The notes beneath the pieces are model-generated. The model saw nothing but the letters and a program-made list of their open reading frames with translations. It was not told where the DNA came from and ran no database searches. The translations under genes were made by a program, and so were the position numbers. Positions 53,601-62,995 of a stretch of 64,000 nucleotides of DNA are shown here, piece after piece (position 1 is the first letter of the stretch; every line of letters begins with the position of its first letter). Source of the stretch: Phymatolithon calcareum (taxonomy: Eukaryota; Rhodophyta; Florideophyceae; Hapalidiales). Where the stretch lies: positions 2,976,001-3,040,000 of the forward strand of contig OZ345360.1 of NCBI GenBank assembly GCA_977006965.1. Direction: 5' to 3'.

Positions 53601-54728
53601 AATGATAGTTCAATCTCAAAATGTCGACTAATTGAGCTTGAGCAAGAGTACAGCTCATGCATGAAGACAATTAAGCAGGTAGATAAGCCAAATGTCCACC
53701 GCTTATACGAACTTGTCTACACATCTTTACCAATGTTTGGGAACCTCTCTCTCTTCGGCGAGCTCGTGCTTGAGAAGGCACACCAGTCGCTAAAGCGAGC
53801 AATACGTCAATCTAACAACAGAGACGTACAGCTACAGTCTGTGCAAAGTGCTCTGTTCGATGATTGGCAGGGACGCCTCACCATGTCTGCAAGCTCAGCT
53901 CGAGAAGGGAACAGGAAGGCTGTTCGAGCTTGCTTTCGTCTACTGGCCGGAAGAGAGGCACTGTTGCAAAAATCAGGCGAGGTCGATCACACTATGAACG
54001 AACAAGTAACACGAGCCTTTGGCCCTGGGCTGAGCATACTATCAGAACTGCGAACACAGGGAAAGTCTGTATTGTCCGCTCGCTACAGACCATGTCATTG
54101 TCCGAAATGGACTCTGCAGAAACCAATAGAGCCAATTTCTGCCACAGCAGTGGAAGCCTCCGTCCCCTGCAGGCAACGAGCTCTTCTCCTTTTCGTGACT
54201 TGTTTTTCTGTGCAGAGGAGACAATCAGGAGTCTCATTCTCAGACAAAGCGATTATCGAGGGTGCTAATGGTGTGAAGGGTTCTATAATTTGCCGAGGAG
54301 CCATTATTGAAGTCGTTACACTGGGTCCCGCCACAAGTGCGCACCATTTTCCCTTTGTACTGTGCAGAGGACTCAATCTTCCCCATCCAGATACTCCTTC
54401 TCTCTGGTGCGTGCAAACGCTTGTCGCGCTTGGGACCACGAATAGCTATGAAAAAGTTTTCGCAGCTGTGACGCCATGTGCACGCGTACCGGAAGAGAAT
54501 GTTTATGGAAAAGCTGTCTATCACTTACCCGACGTCTCAAAACTTTCTCTACTTGAATTGGATCGCTACACACGCATGGTTCCTGCTCTTCATGTTTGTC
54601 TCCCATCAAAGTGTGAGTTAAACATTTCCCAGGGGAGTATTCAACACTGGGAAGGAGCGTCGCCATTACAAGGCTCAAAATTCATCCCACTATCTCGCAG
54701 AGAAGGATTTCCTCCACGATCAGGGTAG
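50676..54728 (+). CDS. DDE-type transposase of a large DNA transposon (CACTA/KDZ-like)
   Basis: Single exon, 1350 residues; a second Met at residue 13 precedes a basic run (MKRSTRRRRRSH) that may be a nuclear signal. Candidate catalytic layout: first Asp in YRFLLFWDGFEIHKGKS (about residue 602); second Asp in FLDLVGFLGDTPAINAALD (about 688), followed at once by a Cys/His cluster (GHTGAACCHLCRF) as in CACTA and KDZ transposases; and Glu in FGELVLEKAHQSLKRAIR (about 1032). The N-terminal third contains an acidic/basic linker (TEARRARSAALKKRKTQL). The frame is open throughout, so the element may be recent. Assignment to a superfamily rests on motif order only. Confidence 0.8.
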   Translation: MEFSFTICSKVLLMKRSTRRRRRSHNIFPLIPENHLSGVGSTNAFSHNAPRTLTESILQPIRPPSVPSTEHFSAPRSQEEPEFCTDQEEEVVPFTDIRPRNTSHEPANKECAQDVVNSDVMSIIGNWRVLWSLLMTHGSRRLTKDQFQSVRVFADAVRSLPKASQAFWLEETFMENGNNVPSRKVSYLPHFSTLVKVWRPLLFRLLAPRYLDCQVPVDATKAGVRKRPYRSDAVLHTSVRVVLPSEYARSDVATPEVFDAICSTSLSYRRDSGVQQDPSGNIASSCIDVVPVVAARRWFYGQPTFISVDYSSCSGPYTGFGEAGDTIHVTAINSEGLDERITRSFAISTADYGAVQLEGLICYVWTVHHQKRHHDAEFSDKGLHVLSQRDREIVEAFNFITYTSPGDSVNIHVPEIPDLGDIELSDAEDATTPRQRNIGPRLTEARRARSAALKKRKTQLANAWKEWQKPLLKPGDIVAMLAPSSQTRTQGTVLTSMDRQSRLLLIHRFWIENEECSRHVLWIPGGRLVGETTDGLLSRNSLFRSLCDSLLDSELYLPVRSVVLSAVHGGTRGPLKFKPVSSVGTLSSGELYCVYRFLLFWDGFEIHKGKSVSGEGVYLLCLNLPTQARSSPSAVRIVSLTPPGVKADAVLEKILDDIAQGMSVGFVDIDANGTQRRIFLDLVGFLGDTPAINAALDIFGHTGAACCHLCRFVRRSSTTVGSRFSAKSQNASISSMARSFYAHVAVRDCDAQHETLRLLGMKSRLTPANTILHSMRSRLLSVGTPIWQTDTGFPVIPCDFDPYRSCIVSPDHLLTGHIRDCINVAFKLLPTALHRSLCEGYMIALLAECGLPTQNRLLDPVKKALFSMSMTELYALSVVAGPAFQMGCAAPETGSNNPEISAKCTSAISLVQSSADMVAEMWFQPQLERDGADALSAYDSNSGTSYIEHIQHITNKHIAHVEAMCAMDDDDFSCLNDSSISKCRLIELEQEYSSCMKTIKQVDKPNVHRLYELVYTSLPMFGNLSLFGELVLEKAHQSLKRAIRQSNNRDVQLQSVQSALFDDWQGRLTMSASSAREGNRKAVRACFRLLAGREALLQKSGEVDHTMNEQVTRAFGPGLSILSELRTQGKSVLSARYRPCHCPKWTLQKPIEPISATAVEASVPCRQRALLLFVTCFSVQRRQSGVSFSDKAIIEGANGVKGSIICRGAIIEVVTLGPATSAHHFPFVLCRGLNLPHPDTPSLWCVQTLVALGTTNSYEKVFAAVTPCARVPEENVYGKAVYHLPDVSKLSLLELDRYTRMVPALHVCLPSKCELNISQGSIQHWEGASPLQGSKFIPLSRREGFPPRSG

Positions 54729-56043
54729 CCGTGTCCGTTTACGCCATCCCTGCTCCGAGGTTACTCGTCTAATAATACACCTTCGTAAAATAGTGAACGA
54801 CCCCTCGGACTTAAGCCATCTGTGCATTAAATTCTGTGGTATCGACAGAGCAAATTTGTAAAGCGCTGAAAAGCAATTCGATACTCAGTACAGGTAGTCT
54901 GTACGAACGGGCAAGCTGCCCATTCGTATACTTTCATCAACCAGCTAGTTCTTGTGCCTGGGTTATGCGCTATTGGCGAAAATGTCTCTCTCCCACGATA
55001 CAATTCTATTTCGCACAAAGTTCGTCGAGGGAAACGTCATTCTGTTCTCAATTCCGGTTGAAGCGCTAAGGATTTACCGTCCGTCCTCAGCCACCCCAGA
55101 AGACGAGCGCACTGCACCCAATGGCACAACAGCAAGAAACGGGAACTGGCCTCGTTATATCCAGTCGAACCGCACGCCGATCCCGTTGCAGCACGGATAA
55201 CACAAAAAGATCCAGTGCGCCGCGCCTAGGAATACCTGGTGGATTCAACCAGTACTCTCTTGCAACGGGATATGTCTTCCCGGATGGGCATGATATTCTT
55301 CCTGTTATCTCTCCCAGAGTCAGAGTCATACGAATTGGTTTCGTATCAACTACAAGTCAGCTTAGTTCTCTCGATTCCCCCATTCTATACACATTTTCAC
55401 TGAATACCACAAACTTGTTGCCTTTTAGAATCTCTCCAGTGAAGGATGCAGCATAGTCCTGCGCTCGCAGTAGTTGTGTGTCGAGAAACGAGACTACCAC
55501 GGCTACATGTCATCCAAAGATTGGTACATACAGCATAATGCGCTGTCCACTACAAGAAAAGATATCTACGCAATATTTTCTTTCGTTCAAATAGGCAGAA
55601 AATCAAGGTTCCAGCCTTGGCCTTCAAAATAACCTTAAAATTATGGTTATTTAACGATGTATATATGGTATGAGCTCAATTTCGCTCCCGCAGTGTCGTA
55701 TTTTGTATCGATACCATTTTACTTTTTCATATGTTTCATACAGTTTGAGGATTGTGCTCGCCAATGATGTCTCCGATACCTTTCTTCTGCCTCGCTGTAC
55801 TCACCGCCCTCTTTTGCGAATACAGTATGATACTGTACCCCTGTAATTTGGAATCCATATGGAATCAACTGGTGGAGTTGTACAGCCACAATTCTGCGAA
55901 TCAGAGTGACAGTTTCTATATTTTGGTATCGAAATGGTATCACTGGTGGAGATGCTCTTACGGCGCGGAAAAAAAGGCCAGGCTTTTCGCCGCGGTGCCG
56001 CGTTTGGCGCGCGCAGCGCGCCGGCCCTCGCGTCGCCTACATG
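54729..56043. other. Transposon right interior
   Basis: A 111-codon frame at 55121-55456 (+; MAQQQETGTGLVISSRTARR) is the best candidate here but has no motif and overlaps a minus-strand frame; I do not call it. TACAGTA/TACTGTA occur at 55821 and 55831. Confidence 0.45.
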
Positions 56044-56341
56044 GGGGGATATTCATTTGGTGAGGTATGCAATATGGTCTGCAGACCATATCCGTGGGAA
56101 ATATATCACATATAGATTATGGTGAGGAAATGTTCATATGGCAAGGTAACTCTAGTTCGTTTTTGCTAGTCTTGGGATCGGGGGAAGTAATGAATGTATT
56201 TACAAAACATTTGAGAATAACATTTGGAAGATGGAGAGCAGCAACGAAATTCTACTGAAGATGGAGCAGAATGTTTTCCGACATACATACAGCCCAATGA
56301 CGGTGCAGATTCCAGGCGCAATCTCGGTTAACCAAAGGCAA
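56044..56341 (-). repeat. Right terminal inverted repeat of the large transposon
   Basis: Reverse complement of 44071-44366, with the palindrome ATATGGTCTGCAGACCATAT at 56072-56091. At the place of the left arm's TACAGTA this copy has simple TA. Confidence 0.92.
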
Positions 56342-56400
56342 CCCCAGGCGTTAACTTTAGCTAGCGTCTTTTGCAATAAAGAAAGAAAGAACTCAGTCAC
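56342..56400 (-). mobile_element. Retroelement 3' terminus cut by the transposon TIR
   Basis: Minus strand: TTTATTGCAAAAGACGCTAG followed by CTAAAGTTAACGCCTGGGGTT, the same terminus seen at 25.6 and 42.56 kb. The match stops at the TIR boundary. Confidence 0.7.
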
Positions 56401-57505
56401 ATCCCAAGAGCAGAAACAGAGACAGGGCCGACAGACGTTCTCAAGCAGTCCGCCGGGGCTACGAAATCTTCTGCTCGCGCACGCCTGACTTCTGCGAAGA
56501 CACCCTCACGCTGCACGCAATCGCCGTCGCGCCGCCTCTGTGCTACTCCAATGCCGAACTCCGCGTCGCCGGGTAGCTCACCTGGCGCGGTAAGCGGCTC
56601 GGGTCCCTCGTCGAGCGCTACTTCAGCCTTAACGGCTACACCCTGCCCAACGCCGAGGCCGAGAACATGAAGCCTGATATGCGTCAAACTAAATTAACAC
56701 CAATGATGAATGAGGTAGGTACAGTAGTTCCGTCCATGCAGTACGGCTGAGTATCCATCATGGATACTGGTGGCTCAGATGCAGCCGATAGTGCCCGCAC
56801 TTTTCAATCACTTTTACTTCATGAACATGCGCCCGAACGCCACCCGTACCTCCGACGACTGCGCATTCCACTTGCACAGAAAACAATTCAGCCGTCCCTG
56901 CCCCTTGCGCAGGTCGCTCCCGCGCGACACATTTTGCGCGCTCGTTGGACCGCAAGCGACGCTTACGCTGCGGTGCGAGCGGCGGTGCGGAACTGTCACT
57001 GTACTGTGCGGCGGTGAGAGCTGAGATTTCAACCGGAATTCTTGTTTTTCTAATGTAGATGGTACTGGAGTTGGACCCAAAGATGGGGACCGGGGTTGTT
57101 CTAGAAAGTAACACATCGATGGTAGTCAGTTTTCGTGAATAGATCACGTTGTGTATCGAACGGGAGTTGCGCTGTTATGGCACCTTCCACAGGAATAAAT
57201 TGATTATTGGCGGTATCGCCATCTTCTCCTCTTTCCATTAGGCACGAGGAAGCAAAACATAACCACTCGCTGCACACCCGCTGCGCCTCCCTCGAGCGCA
57301 ATTTAGATCTTTGCTTCTCCTCCTTTTCGCTCATTGACAGTGTAGCAGCTGGCGTTGCGATGCCTTTAAAGATTTTCCTTCGCAAGCTTGTGTGCAGTCC
57401 TCCTCGCACAGTATGTACAGGTGCAGGAGCACTGCCAATAAGCATGAAGATCGCTGAAATCGCCCTGCTTCTTACCCGTTGTCTCTTCGGCATTCGAACC
57501 CGTTC
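56401..57505 (+). pseudogene. GC-rich decayed coding sequence with Cys-rich pieces
   Basis: Between about 56420 and 57020 the composition becomes GC-rich. A plus frame reads RRGYEIFCSRTPDFCEDTLT, HAIAVAPPLCYSNAELRVAG, then a TAG, then LVERYFSLNGYTLPNAEAEN. A second frame at 56770-57024 reads RTSDDCAFHLHRKQFSRPCP and ends VTVLCGGES. These look like pieces of one secreted Cys-rich protein gene broken by stops and frame shifts, or exons of one whose introns I cannot place. No family is recognised. The rest, to 57505, holds the 3' flank of the next gene. Confidence 0.4.
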
Positions 57506-58909
57506 TCATTTGGAGAGCTCGCGGCAAGTTTCAAGAAAGCGAATGAAGCATCCTTTAACATGATCATCCATCCATCCACGCTTTCTTCCGCTCCTACACT
57601 TTGGCCTGGCCTGGAGTGTAGCATCTATGCGAATGAACCATCCAAGAGCAGAAGCTACAGGGAGGGTTCGCGTGATATCATCCTTGGTTGCAAAATCTTC
57701 CCAAGAGCTCAAATACGCATCGACTGCCTCGTGGCACCATTCTCCATGAATTAGGTACAAGTCACAGAAGGGATGCGAGAGATATGAATTCTGCCAATCG
57801 AAGAGGATCAGCCCGTCATCTTTGTCGACGTCAGCGCGAACGCCAACGTTATGAAAAGTCAGGTCGCCGTGCACAAGGGTGCAGGGGATACTGCTTGCCT
57901 CGAGCTCACCGCAAAGCTGCGTCAACCTGTGCGAAATGCTGCTCAGCGACTCCTTGTTGTCCTTCGCCAGCCGACCAATTAAAGGATGTTTTAGACACTC
58001 ACCAATCCTTTGAGATAGTACGTGAGGAGAGTAATCCGGAAGCCCCGCTTCCTTCAATGTGGCCGTATGCACGAGGGCCTGGCGCTGCATGCGTGCAACC
58101 TTTTTCATCACCGCCTCTTGCACCGCCTCACGGTGAGTGCGAAGCCTTGCGAATTCCGCCGCCACGAAGCAGATGGCGTCCGCAGATACGAGGCGCAGTG
58201 TATCGTCGGGAAACAGCCTAGCAACGCATTCGGTGATGCCCACTTCTGCTACAAGCATTGGCGCTTTGAGGTAGTAAAAACCGGCACTCGTCTCCATTCT
58301 CAAAATCGTGGACAGAGATATAGTTGGGTGCCGCTCAGTATCAGATACTTTAGACAGGCCAGCCTGCTGACGCACGACGGAGCTAAGGAAATGCGCAGCT
58401 CGGCTGGTGCTGTTCTGGCCACAGAGAGTATGCGATGCGCCAGCTGCTGCTGTGCACTCATCTAGGAAAATTGACAGGGCTGCCCCGACATGAAAGTAGT
58501 ACTTGTCCGTGAACTGCGGCGACTGGAGCAGTGTGCGGAAAGTAGCAAACTGCATCCATTTTGCGTGCGATGGGAGAGCAATGAGTTGCTCCGTGGCTGT
58601 GGTCTCCACGAACGTTAGGCGGACAGCGCCGTCTGGATTGAAGAAAGGGCTCATGGCGTCCGTGTCCCTCGGCAGAAGTTCAGCCGCGACGCGAAACAGC
58701 GAATGCTCTGACTTAACATCGAGCAACTTGCCGAGGTCGCAACAGCAGCGCCCTGATTCGTAGTCCGATGGTTGCTCTTCGTACTTGAAGAAGGGCAAGT
58801 GCCAGTTACCATCGCGCCATACCGTTAGGAGCTTGCAAGGGGCTTCGGTGAGAGCTACATGCACTTCAGTTCCCACAGATGGTTTCCTGGTAGAGAAAAT
58901 CGCGGTCAT
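57506..58909 (-). CDS. APH-fold phosphotransferase-like protein
   Basis: Single exon. I take the ATG at 58909 (MTAIFSTRKPSVGTEVHVAL), giving 467 residues. The frame is open to 59089, but its first codons there derive from the end of a foldback element. The C-terminal half belongs to the aminoglycoside phosphotransferase/choline kinase-like fold: IPCTLVHGDLTFHNVGVRAD holds the catalytic HGD...N loop near residue 347, and LILFDWQNSYLSHPFCDLYL holds the metal-binding Asp near 369. Upstream helices such as LSQRIGECLKHPLI resemble the family lid. The N-terminal ~190 residues (LLTVWRDGNWHLPFFKYEEQ) are not assigned. Fold-family members phosphorylate small molecules; the substrate cannot be read from sequence, and drug resistance is not implied. 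Confidence 0.82.
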   Translation of the reverse strand: MTAIFSTRKPSVGTEVHVALTEAPCKLLTVWRDGNWHLPFFKYEEQPSDYESGRCCCDLGKLLDVKSEHSLFRVAAELLPRDTDAMSPFFNPDGAVRLTFVETTATEQLIALPSHAKWMQFATFRTLLQSPQFTDKYYFHVGAALSIFLDECTAAAGASHTLCGQNSTSRAAHFLSSVVRQQAGLSKVSDTERHPTISLSTILRMETSAGFYYLKAPMLVAEVGITECVARLFPDDTLRLVSADAICFVAAEFARLRTHREAVQEAVMKKVARMQRQALVHTATLKEAGLPDYSPHVLSQRIGECLKHPLIGRLAKDNKESLSSISHRLTQLCGELEASSIPCTLVHGDLTFHNVGVRADVDKDDGLILFDWQNSYLSHPFCDLYLIHGEWCHEAVDAYLSSWEDFATKDDITRTLPVASALGWFIRIDATLQARPKCRSGRKRGWMDDHVKGCFIRFLETCRELSK

Positions 58910-59049
58910 GCGGACGAGAGAATACGCCGAAACAGTTACAACAGGGGCGCGCCTGCTTGTGAAAAGAAAGAGGGGGAATGAAAGAAAATAATTCACTTTC
59001 TTCAATGCGGATTGGTGCACAATCCGTCCGAACCGACCCCTATCATACT

Positions 59050-59852
59050 GGAGGATGCGGGAAACTTCGAAATTAGTGCGTTTTGACACTATCTTTGCAT
59101 TTTAACACTGTTAAATATTTGCCACTTCATATGCATTAAATTGAAGGCACGACATTTTAAAAACCTACATAAATTTTGGCCATTACCATATGGATGCATA
59201 CATTTTGAAACAACATATGTTTGTCATATGTTCAAAAAACTCGAATATATTCGTTTTTACAGAAAACCACATATATATGCCATATGTGAGATATTAAAGT
59301 GGCGAATATTCCGCCTCCAAGTCGCAAGCGTTCAAGTTGGACCGAATTCCTTGAAGGGGGTTTTGTAATCTACTTGATGGAACAAGAAATATGCCGTCAT
59401 TAAATCGTGAAGAGCAGAAATATGGCGCTCAAGTTCTCGAATATTCGCCAATTTCGCCATACATATGAAATCTGCTGCCTCTCCAGTTTGCAAGAAATCA
59501 CGAACTACACCATATTCTTTGCTTGAAGTCACTCTATCTCTACTCCTCTCTTGGGTTGTTTTGAATGAGTTGGAATTATGTATAGAAGAAGGCAAAATTC
59601 GGCATATAGAGAAGTAAGCATAGTCGAATATTTGTCATACGAATATATACGAATAAATTCGAATTTTTCCAACAAATGACAAATATATGTTCTTTCAAAT
59701 GTATGCATCCATGTGGCAATGGCCAAAATTTCTGTAGGTTTTTAAAATGTCGTGCTTTCAATTTAATGCATATTTAGTGGCAAATATTTAACAGTGTTAA
59801 AATGCAAAGATAGTGTCAAAGCGCACTAATTTCGAAGTTTCCCGCAACCTCC
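59050..59852. mobile_element. Foldback/MITE-like element with ~170-190-bp inverted repeats
   Basis: The left end (GGAGGATGCGGGAAACTTCG at 59050) and the right end (reverse complement GGAGGTTGCGGGAAACTTCG) are inverted repeats that continue through TTAACACTGTTAAATATTTG and TTTTGGCCATT...GGATGCATAC. It has no coding capacity. The AT-rich centre has many CATATG-type words. I see no clear target-site duplication. The left end lies 140 bp upstream of the APH-like start codon. Confidence 0.85.
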
Positions 59853-60054
59853 TGCACAGTACAGTACACCAAGGGTAAACTAATTGGTCCACAAAACCCT
59901 TGTTTTACGAAATAGTTGGTCCCAAATTTTCTTTACGACACATTGTGTCATAAAAAGAGGAAATCACTTCCCACGCAACATCTCACATGCGCTTTCTCAA
60001 CAATGGAACAATCCACGCCATTTTGCTGCTTGTAACTTTGAACTCGTGCGAAAG

Positions 60055-60468
60055 ATGTCTTACCGTGTTTTTGAGTACCAGTTTGACAGGCATCGCGCCC
60101 TGTTTGTGGCAACTGGCAAACAGTCAGAAAATGACCTTAATAATGGTTAGTTGTTCCATGTTCGCGACCAGGCGGCCTCCGGCGGAAGAAAGACTATGTT
60201 TTATGACACCCGACGATACTCGAAAGAAGGTTCGATGACTTTCACAGCGGCCGTACTGATTGGAAAAATTAATCACGGCAAGATGGACCAACTGCGAGCA
60301 GTGTGCCGCGAAATGGATAAGCCGTCGGCACCGGTGAACACGCCGAACCGCCCCGATTGCGTGGCTTGGTTGAAAAATGTCGTCCACGAGCTCAACCAGA
60401 AGGGCCTTGTTGACTTCGACAAGAATTATGTGGTACCTGATGCGAAAGTTGCGTTAGTCATCAACTAA
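60055..60468 (+). pseudogene. Small protein gene broken by one in-frame stop (DUF6914-like)
   Basis: One frame of 137 codons from the ATG at 60055 (MSYRVFEYQFDRHRALFVAT) contains a single TAG at 60148-60150, after SENDLNNG. After it the frame continues LFHVRDQAASGGRKTMFYDT, AAVLIGKINHGKMDQLRAVC and NRPDCVAWLKNVVHELNQKG to the stop. The order 'FHV...G...Y....IG.I....L...C......W...V...L...G' recalls a fungal domain of unknown function (DUF6914), from memory and unproven. A splice of 26 bp (GTTAGT...CCAG) would remove the stop but is too short. A fragment of the 5' end occurs inside the transposon at 44498-44584. Confidence 0.6.
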
Positions 60469-61231
60469 ACTTAAGAAGCACATTCCATTTCGCTCGGCCG
60501 CATGTAGATCGACCGCAGGGATTCGACCGCAGGGATTGGAAAGCGAGATTATAATGGGATATTTTCTTAGTCTTCATTCAACACTCAAGAGGAGTTCCTT
60601 CAGCTATTTTGCCTTTTTACATACTATTGAGACTGCATCAAGCACGCCTCTTTACAAGCAATCCATTGGAAACTCGGTCTGAAGCTGCTCGCAGAAAATG
60701 AATCGCTGGCCGGTGGCGACGGCACTGCGCTGGAGTGCACGGTCGGGTCTCGAACATGACTTCCATAAGATTTGTAGCCTTAAACGTTAGTCGCACTAGA
60801 ATTGAAAGCTGATTTGCTTCCCGTTCGCCCGGTCATACTCGTGAAGCCTGTTCCGTACCCTGTTTATCATATTGCTTCCGTTGTGTATCCCGTGTGTTTG
60901 GCACTTGCGCCTAGAACGCTCTGGTCGGACTGTCTCTCCGTGGCAATTCCGTGGGAGATCTGAACAGAGAGACAGAATTTTTGAATAAAACGAACTAGCT
61001 GGGCGAAAGCGCCAATTTTAAAATTGGCGTTTTCTGCAGTAATGTATTGAGAAGAAGAAGAAAGGTAGATTTTTAAAAGTTATGAACGCATCTGCTGACG
61101 CTTGGAGCAACTTTCCTAGGGCCAAGAGGTTTTGGCTAGATTCTGTCCATGGAAGAGCTTCATATTTTGTTGGGATAACACGATTCAGTGGACTACAAAA
61201 GCCGTCTCCTTCGGGACCTCTACGAGGAAAA
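60469..61231. other. Intergenic stretch with short repeats
   Basis: A 14-bp unit TCGACCGCAGGGAT is repeated head to tail at 60509-60536. A 20-bp perfect palindrome CGCCAATTTTAAAATTGGCG lies at 61010-61029. No gene is seen. Confidence 0.6.
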
Positions 61232-61507
61232 TTAGTCCCCTGTCCTGTGACACGCTGTGATTTCAAGATGCGCCTGAAACATGGTTAGGAGCTCGTCGAG
61301 TGCTCGCTTAGTCCAGGCGCTGTCCTCCTTGGAGAGTCTGTCTTTTGCGAGGCCATTTATCACGTCTTCGATGACATCTTTCCCACATTGGCCGGTGAGT
61401 TCGATAAGGGTGAAGGTCCTCATGGGAGGGAACATTCCAAATGACCACTTTATGGCAAGTGTTCTATGTCTTCTTGAGTTGAAGAGAAGATGCGGGGGTA
61501 ACGACAC
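61232..61507 (-). mobile_element. Retroelement tail module on the minus strand
   Basis: The frame reads RRHRTLAIKWSFGMFPPMRT, matching the tail module of the other copies, then KDVIEDVINGLAKDRLS. As at 40 kb, it stands tail-out next to a plus-strand copy. Confidence 0.7.
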
Positions 61508-61559
61508 TTTCGCGTGCGGTATCAGTCATGTATTGACCGAAATCCACTGAAAGCCGGTG

Positions 61560-62995
61560 AGAATAGTTGGGCTCTCGTATCTTCGCAATTGGTGCGCACA
61601 TTAGGCTTCTATACTGAACAAGAGCTGGTTCTCTTCCTTCTACCATTCTCTGCGATTGTTAGTTCATGCGCGACCCCTTCCGACAGCAAAGCTGGAGAAA
61701 AGGTTGAACAGCAGCTCGTAGTGATGTAGTAGCAAGTTACTCAACTTTACAAGCAGAATATGCGCACTAGAAAAACGACTTGACAGAGTCACTCTCTGGG
61801 CCCCAGAACGCGGGATGAAGTGGAACACGAAGCAAGGAACAAGCGAGATACTTGAATCGAAAGAGACATCGGGCGTGATATTCAAGCTGGTTCGCACATA
61901 TCCAGGAAGTTACTTACCTTGGATTATCCCTAGGATCTGAGAGAGTTACAGACAAAGATGCTGCAGCGCCTTAAGAAGGCAAAGACCACTCTGTACGAGC
62001 CTCATGCACTTGGAGTATTCAAAAAGGGAATTGGCATACATAAATGGACAACGACTTCCGATATTCAAAAAGGGATGCTGGAAATGGCAGTTGATACTAT
62101 CCAAAGAAAATGTCCGAAATCAACTACTTAAATGAGAATGTAAGCGCAGGATTGTAGCGCAACGAAAAGTCTCTCAGGTGCAATGATAATTGACAACGGG
62201 AGCTTCAATTAAACAGAAATCCATTCCAATCCAATCCAGACATAAATGCCTCCAGATATACAAGGCATTAATTCGGCCACGTTGGGAGTACGCAATGCAC
62301 CTAACACCGTGGACAGAAAACGTTCAGAACGCCGTCAAGGAAGTTGAAGAAAAGTTTTTCAGGTAAGTCTTCAGGCCACTGGCACGAGGAAAGACGGATA
62401 GACTCTGCCTCCTATGCCGAATCCACACTGCTTTCCATGAACAGGAAATATTAGCTTTCAAAATTTTGAAAAGGACCAAGGCGAAAGAAGGAAAGTTCCT
62501 AGAGGAGCAGCCAGAGAGAAGAAACGCAGAAGAGCTTCAAGCCACATGTAATGACATTGCAGCGTTCGAAACCAGAGAACCGTTTGATGAAGTGATAAAG
62601 CACATAGTAGCGAACCAGGCTGGAAGCACTTCGATCAACATTCCTGACAAAGGAAAGAGAGAGGCCTTGAATCGAAGAGAAAAAGGAAAAATCCATACGA
62701 CATGACTAGAGAACTTCCAGCAATACTTCAATTTTCACAACCGAAACACAGGCAAATGGCGGCTCAGTATGATTTTGGAAGATTTCCGCAATTGTCTACA
62801 ACACTGCTGGCGGATAGATTTGGAAACAAAGTCAGACCGCATATGGAGACTCTGGAGTGCAACTTGTCGGTCTATGAACTCAAAGAAGAAGAAGAAGCCA
62901 GAGCGAGAACCGAGAAGACACTGGATGACCTTTTGCTCTTCAGCAAAAACATCATGGAGCGTATGCAAAATGAAGAAGGCCTGCACTGAAGCGAC
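61560..62995 (+). mobile_element. Decayed non-LTR retroelement (post-RT region and tail)
   Basis: Frame-shifted pieces in order: WAPERGMKWNTKQGTSEI (RT palm/thumb border), IRPRWEYAMHLTPWTENVQN, LCLLCRIHTAFHEQEILAFK, FDEVIKHIVANQAGST and the tail RELPAILQFSQPKHRQMAAQ, YDFGRFPQLSTTLLADRFGN, ending KTLDDLLLFSKN. It is parallel to 41640-42480. Confidence 0.8.

Larger units (their letters stand above)
44071..56341. mobile_element. Large (~12.3 kb) DNA transposon with ~295-bp terminal inverted repeats
   Basis: The two ends, 44071-44366 and 56044-56341, are reverse complements at well over 90% identity, beginning TTTGGTTAACCGAG at both outer ends. Between them lie a DDE-type transposase (50676-54728, +), a second protein on the minus strand (49111-50406), a third frame on the plus strand broken by one stop (47170-49008), subterminal tandem repeats and a 58-bp palindrome. 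The transposase has an intact 1350-codon frame. I see no clear target-site duplication: the left flank ends CCCCACG, the right begins GGCAACCCC. The right flank is the end of a retroelement tail, cut exactly at the TIR. The family cannot be fixed by eye; features are closest to CACTA/KDZ-like elements, but the termini are not CACTA. Confidence 0.85.

Noticed and set aside
55121-55456. 111-codon ORF inside the right part of the transposon
   Set aside because: No motif and an overlapping frame on the other strand; position alone does not make it a gene.
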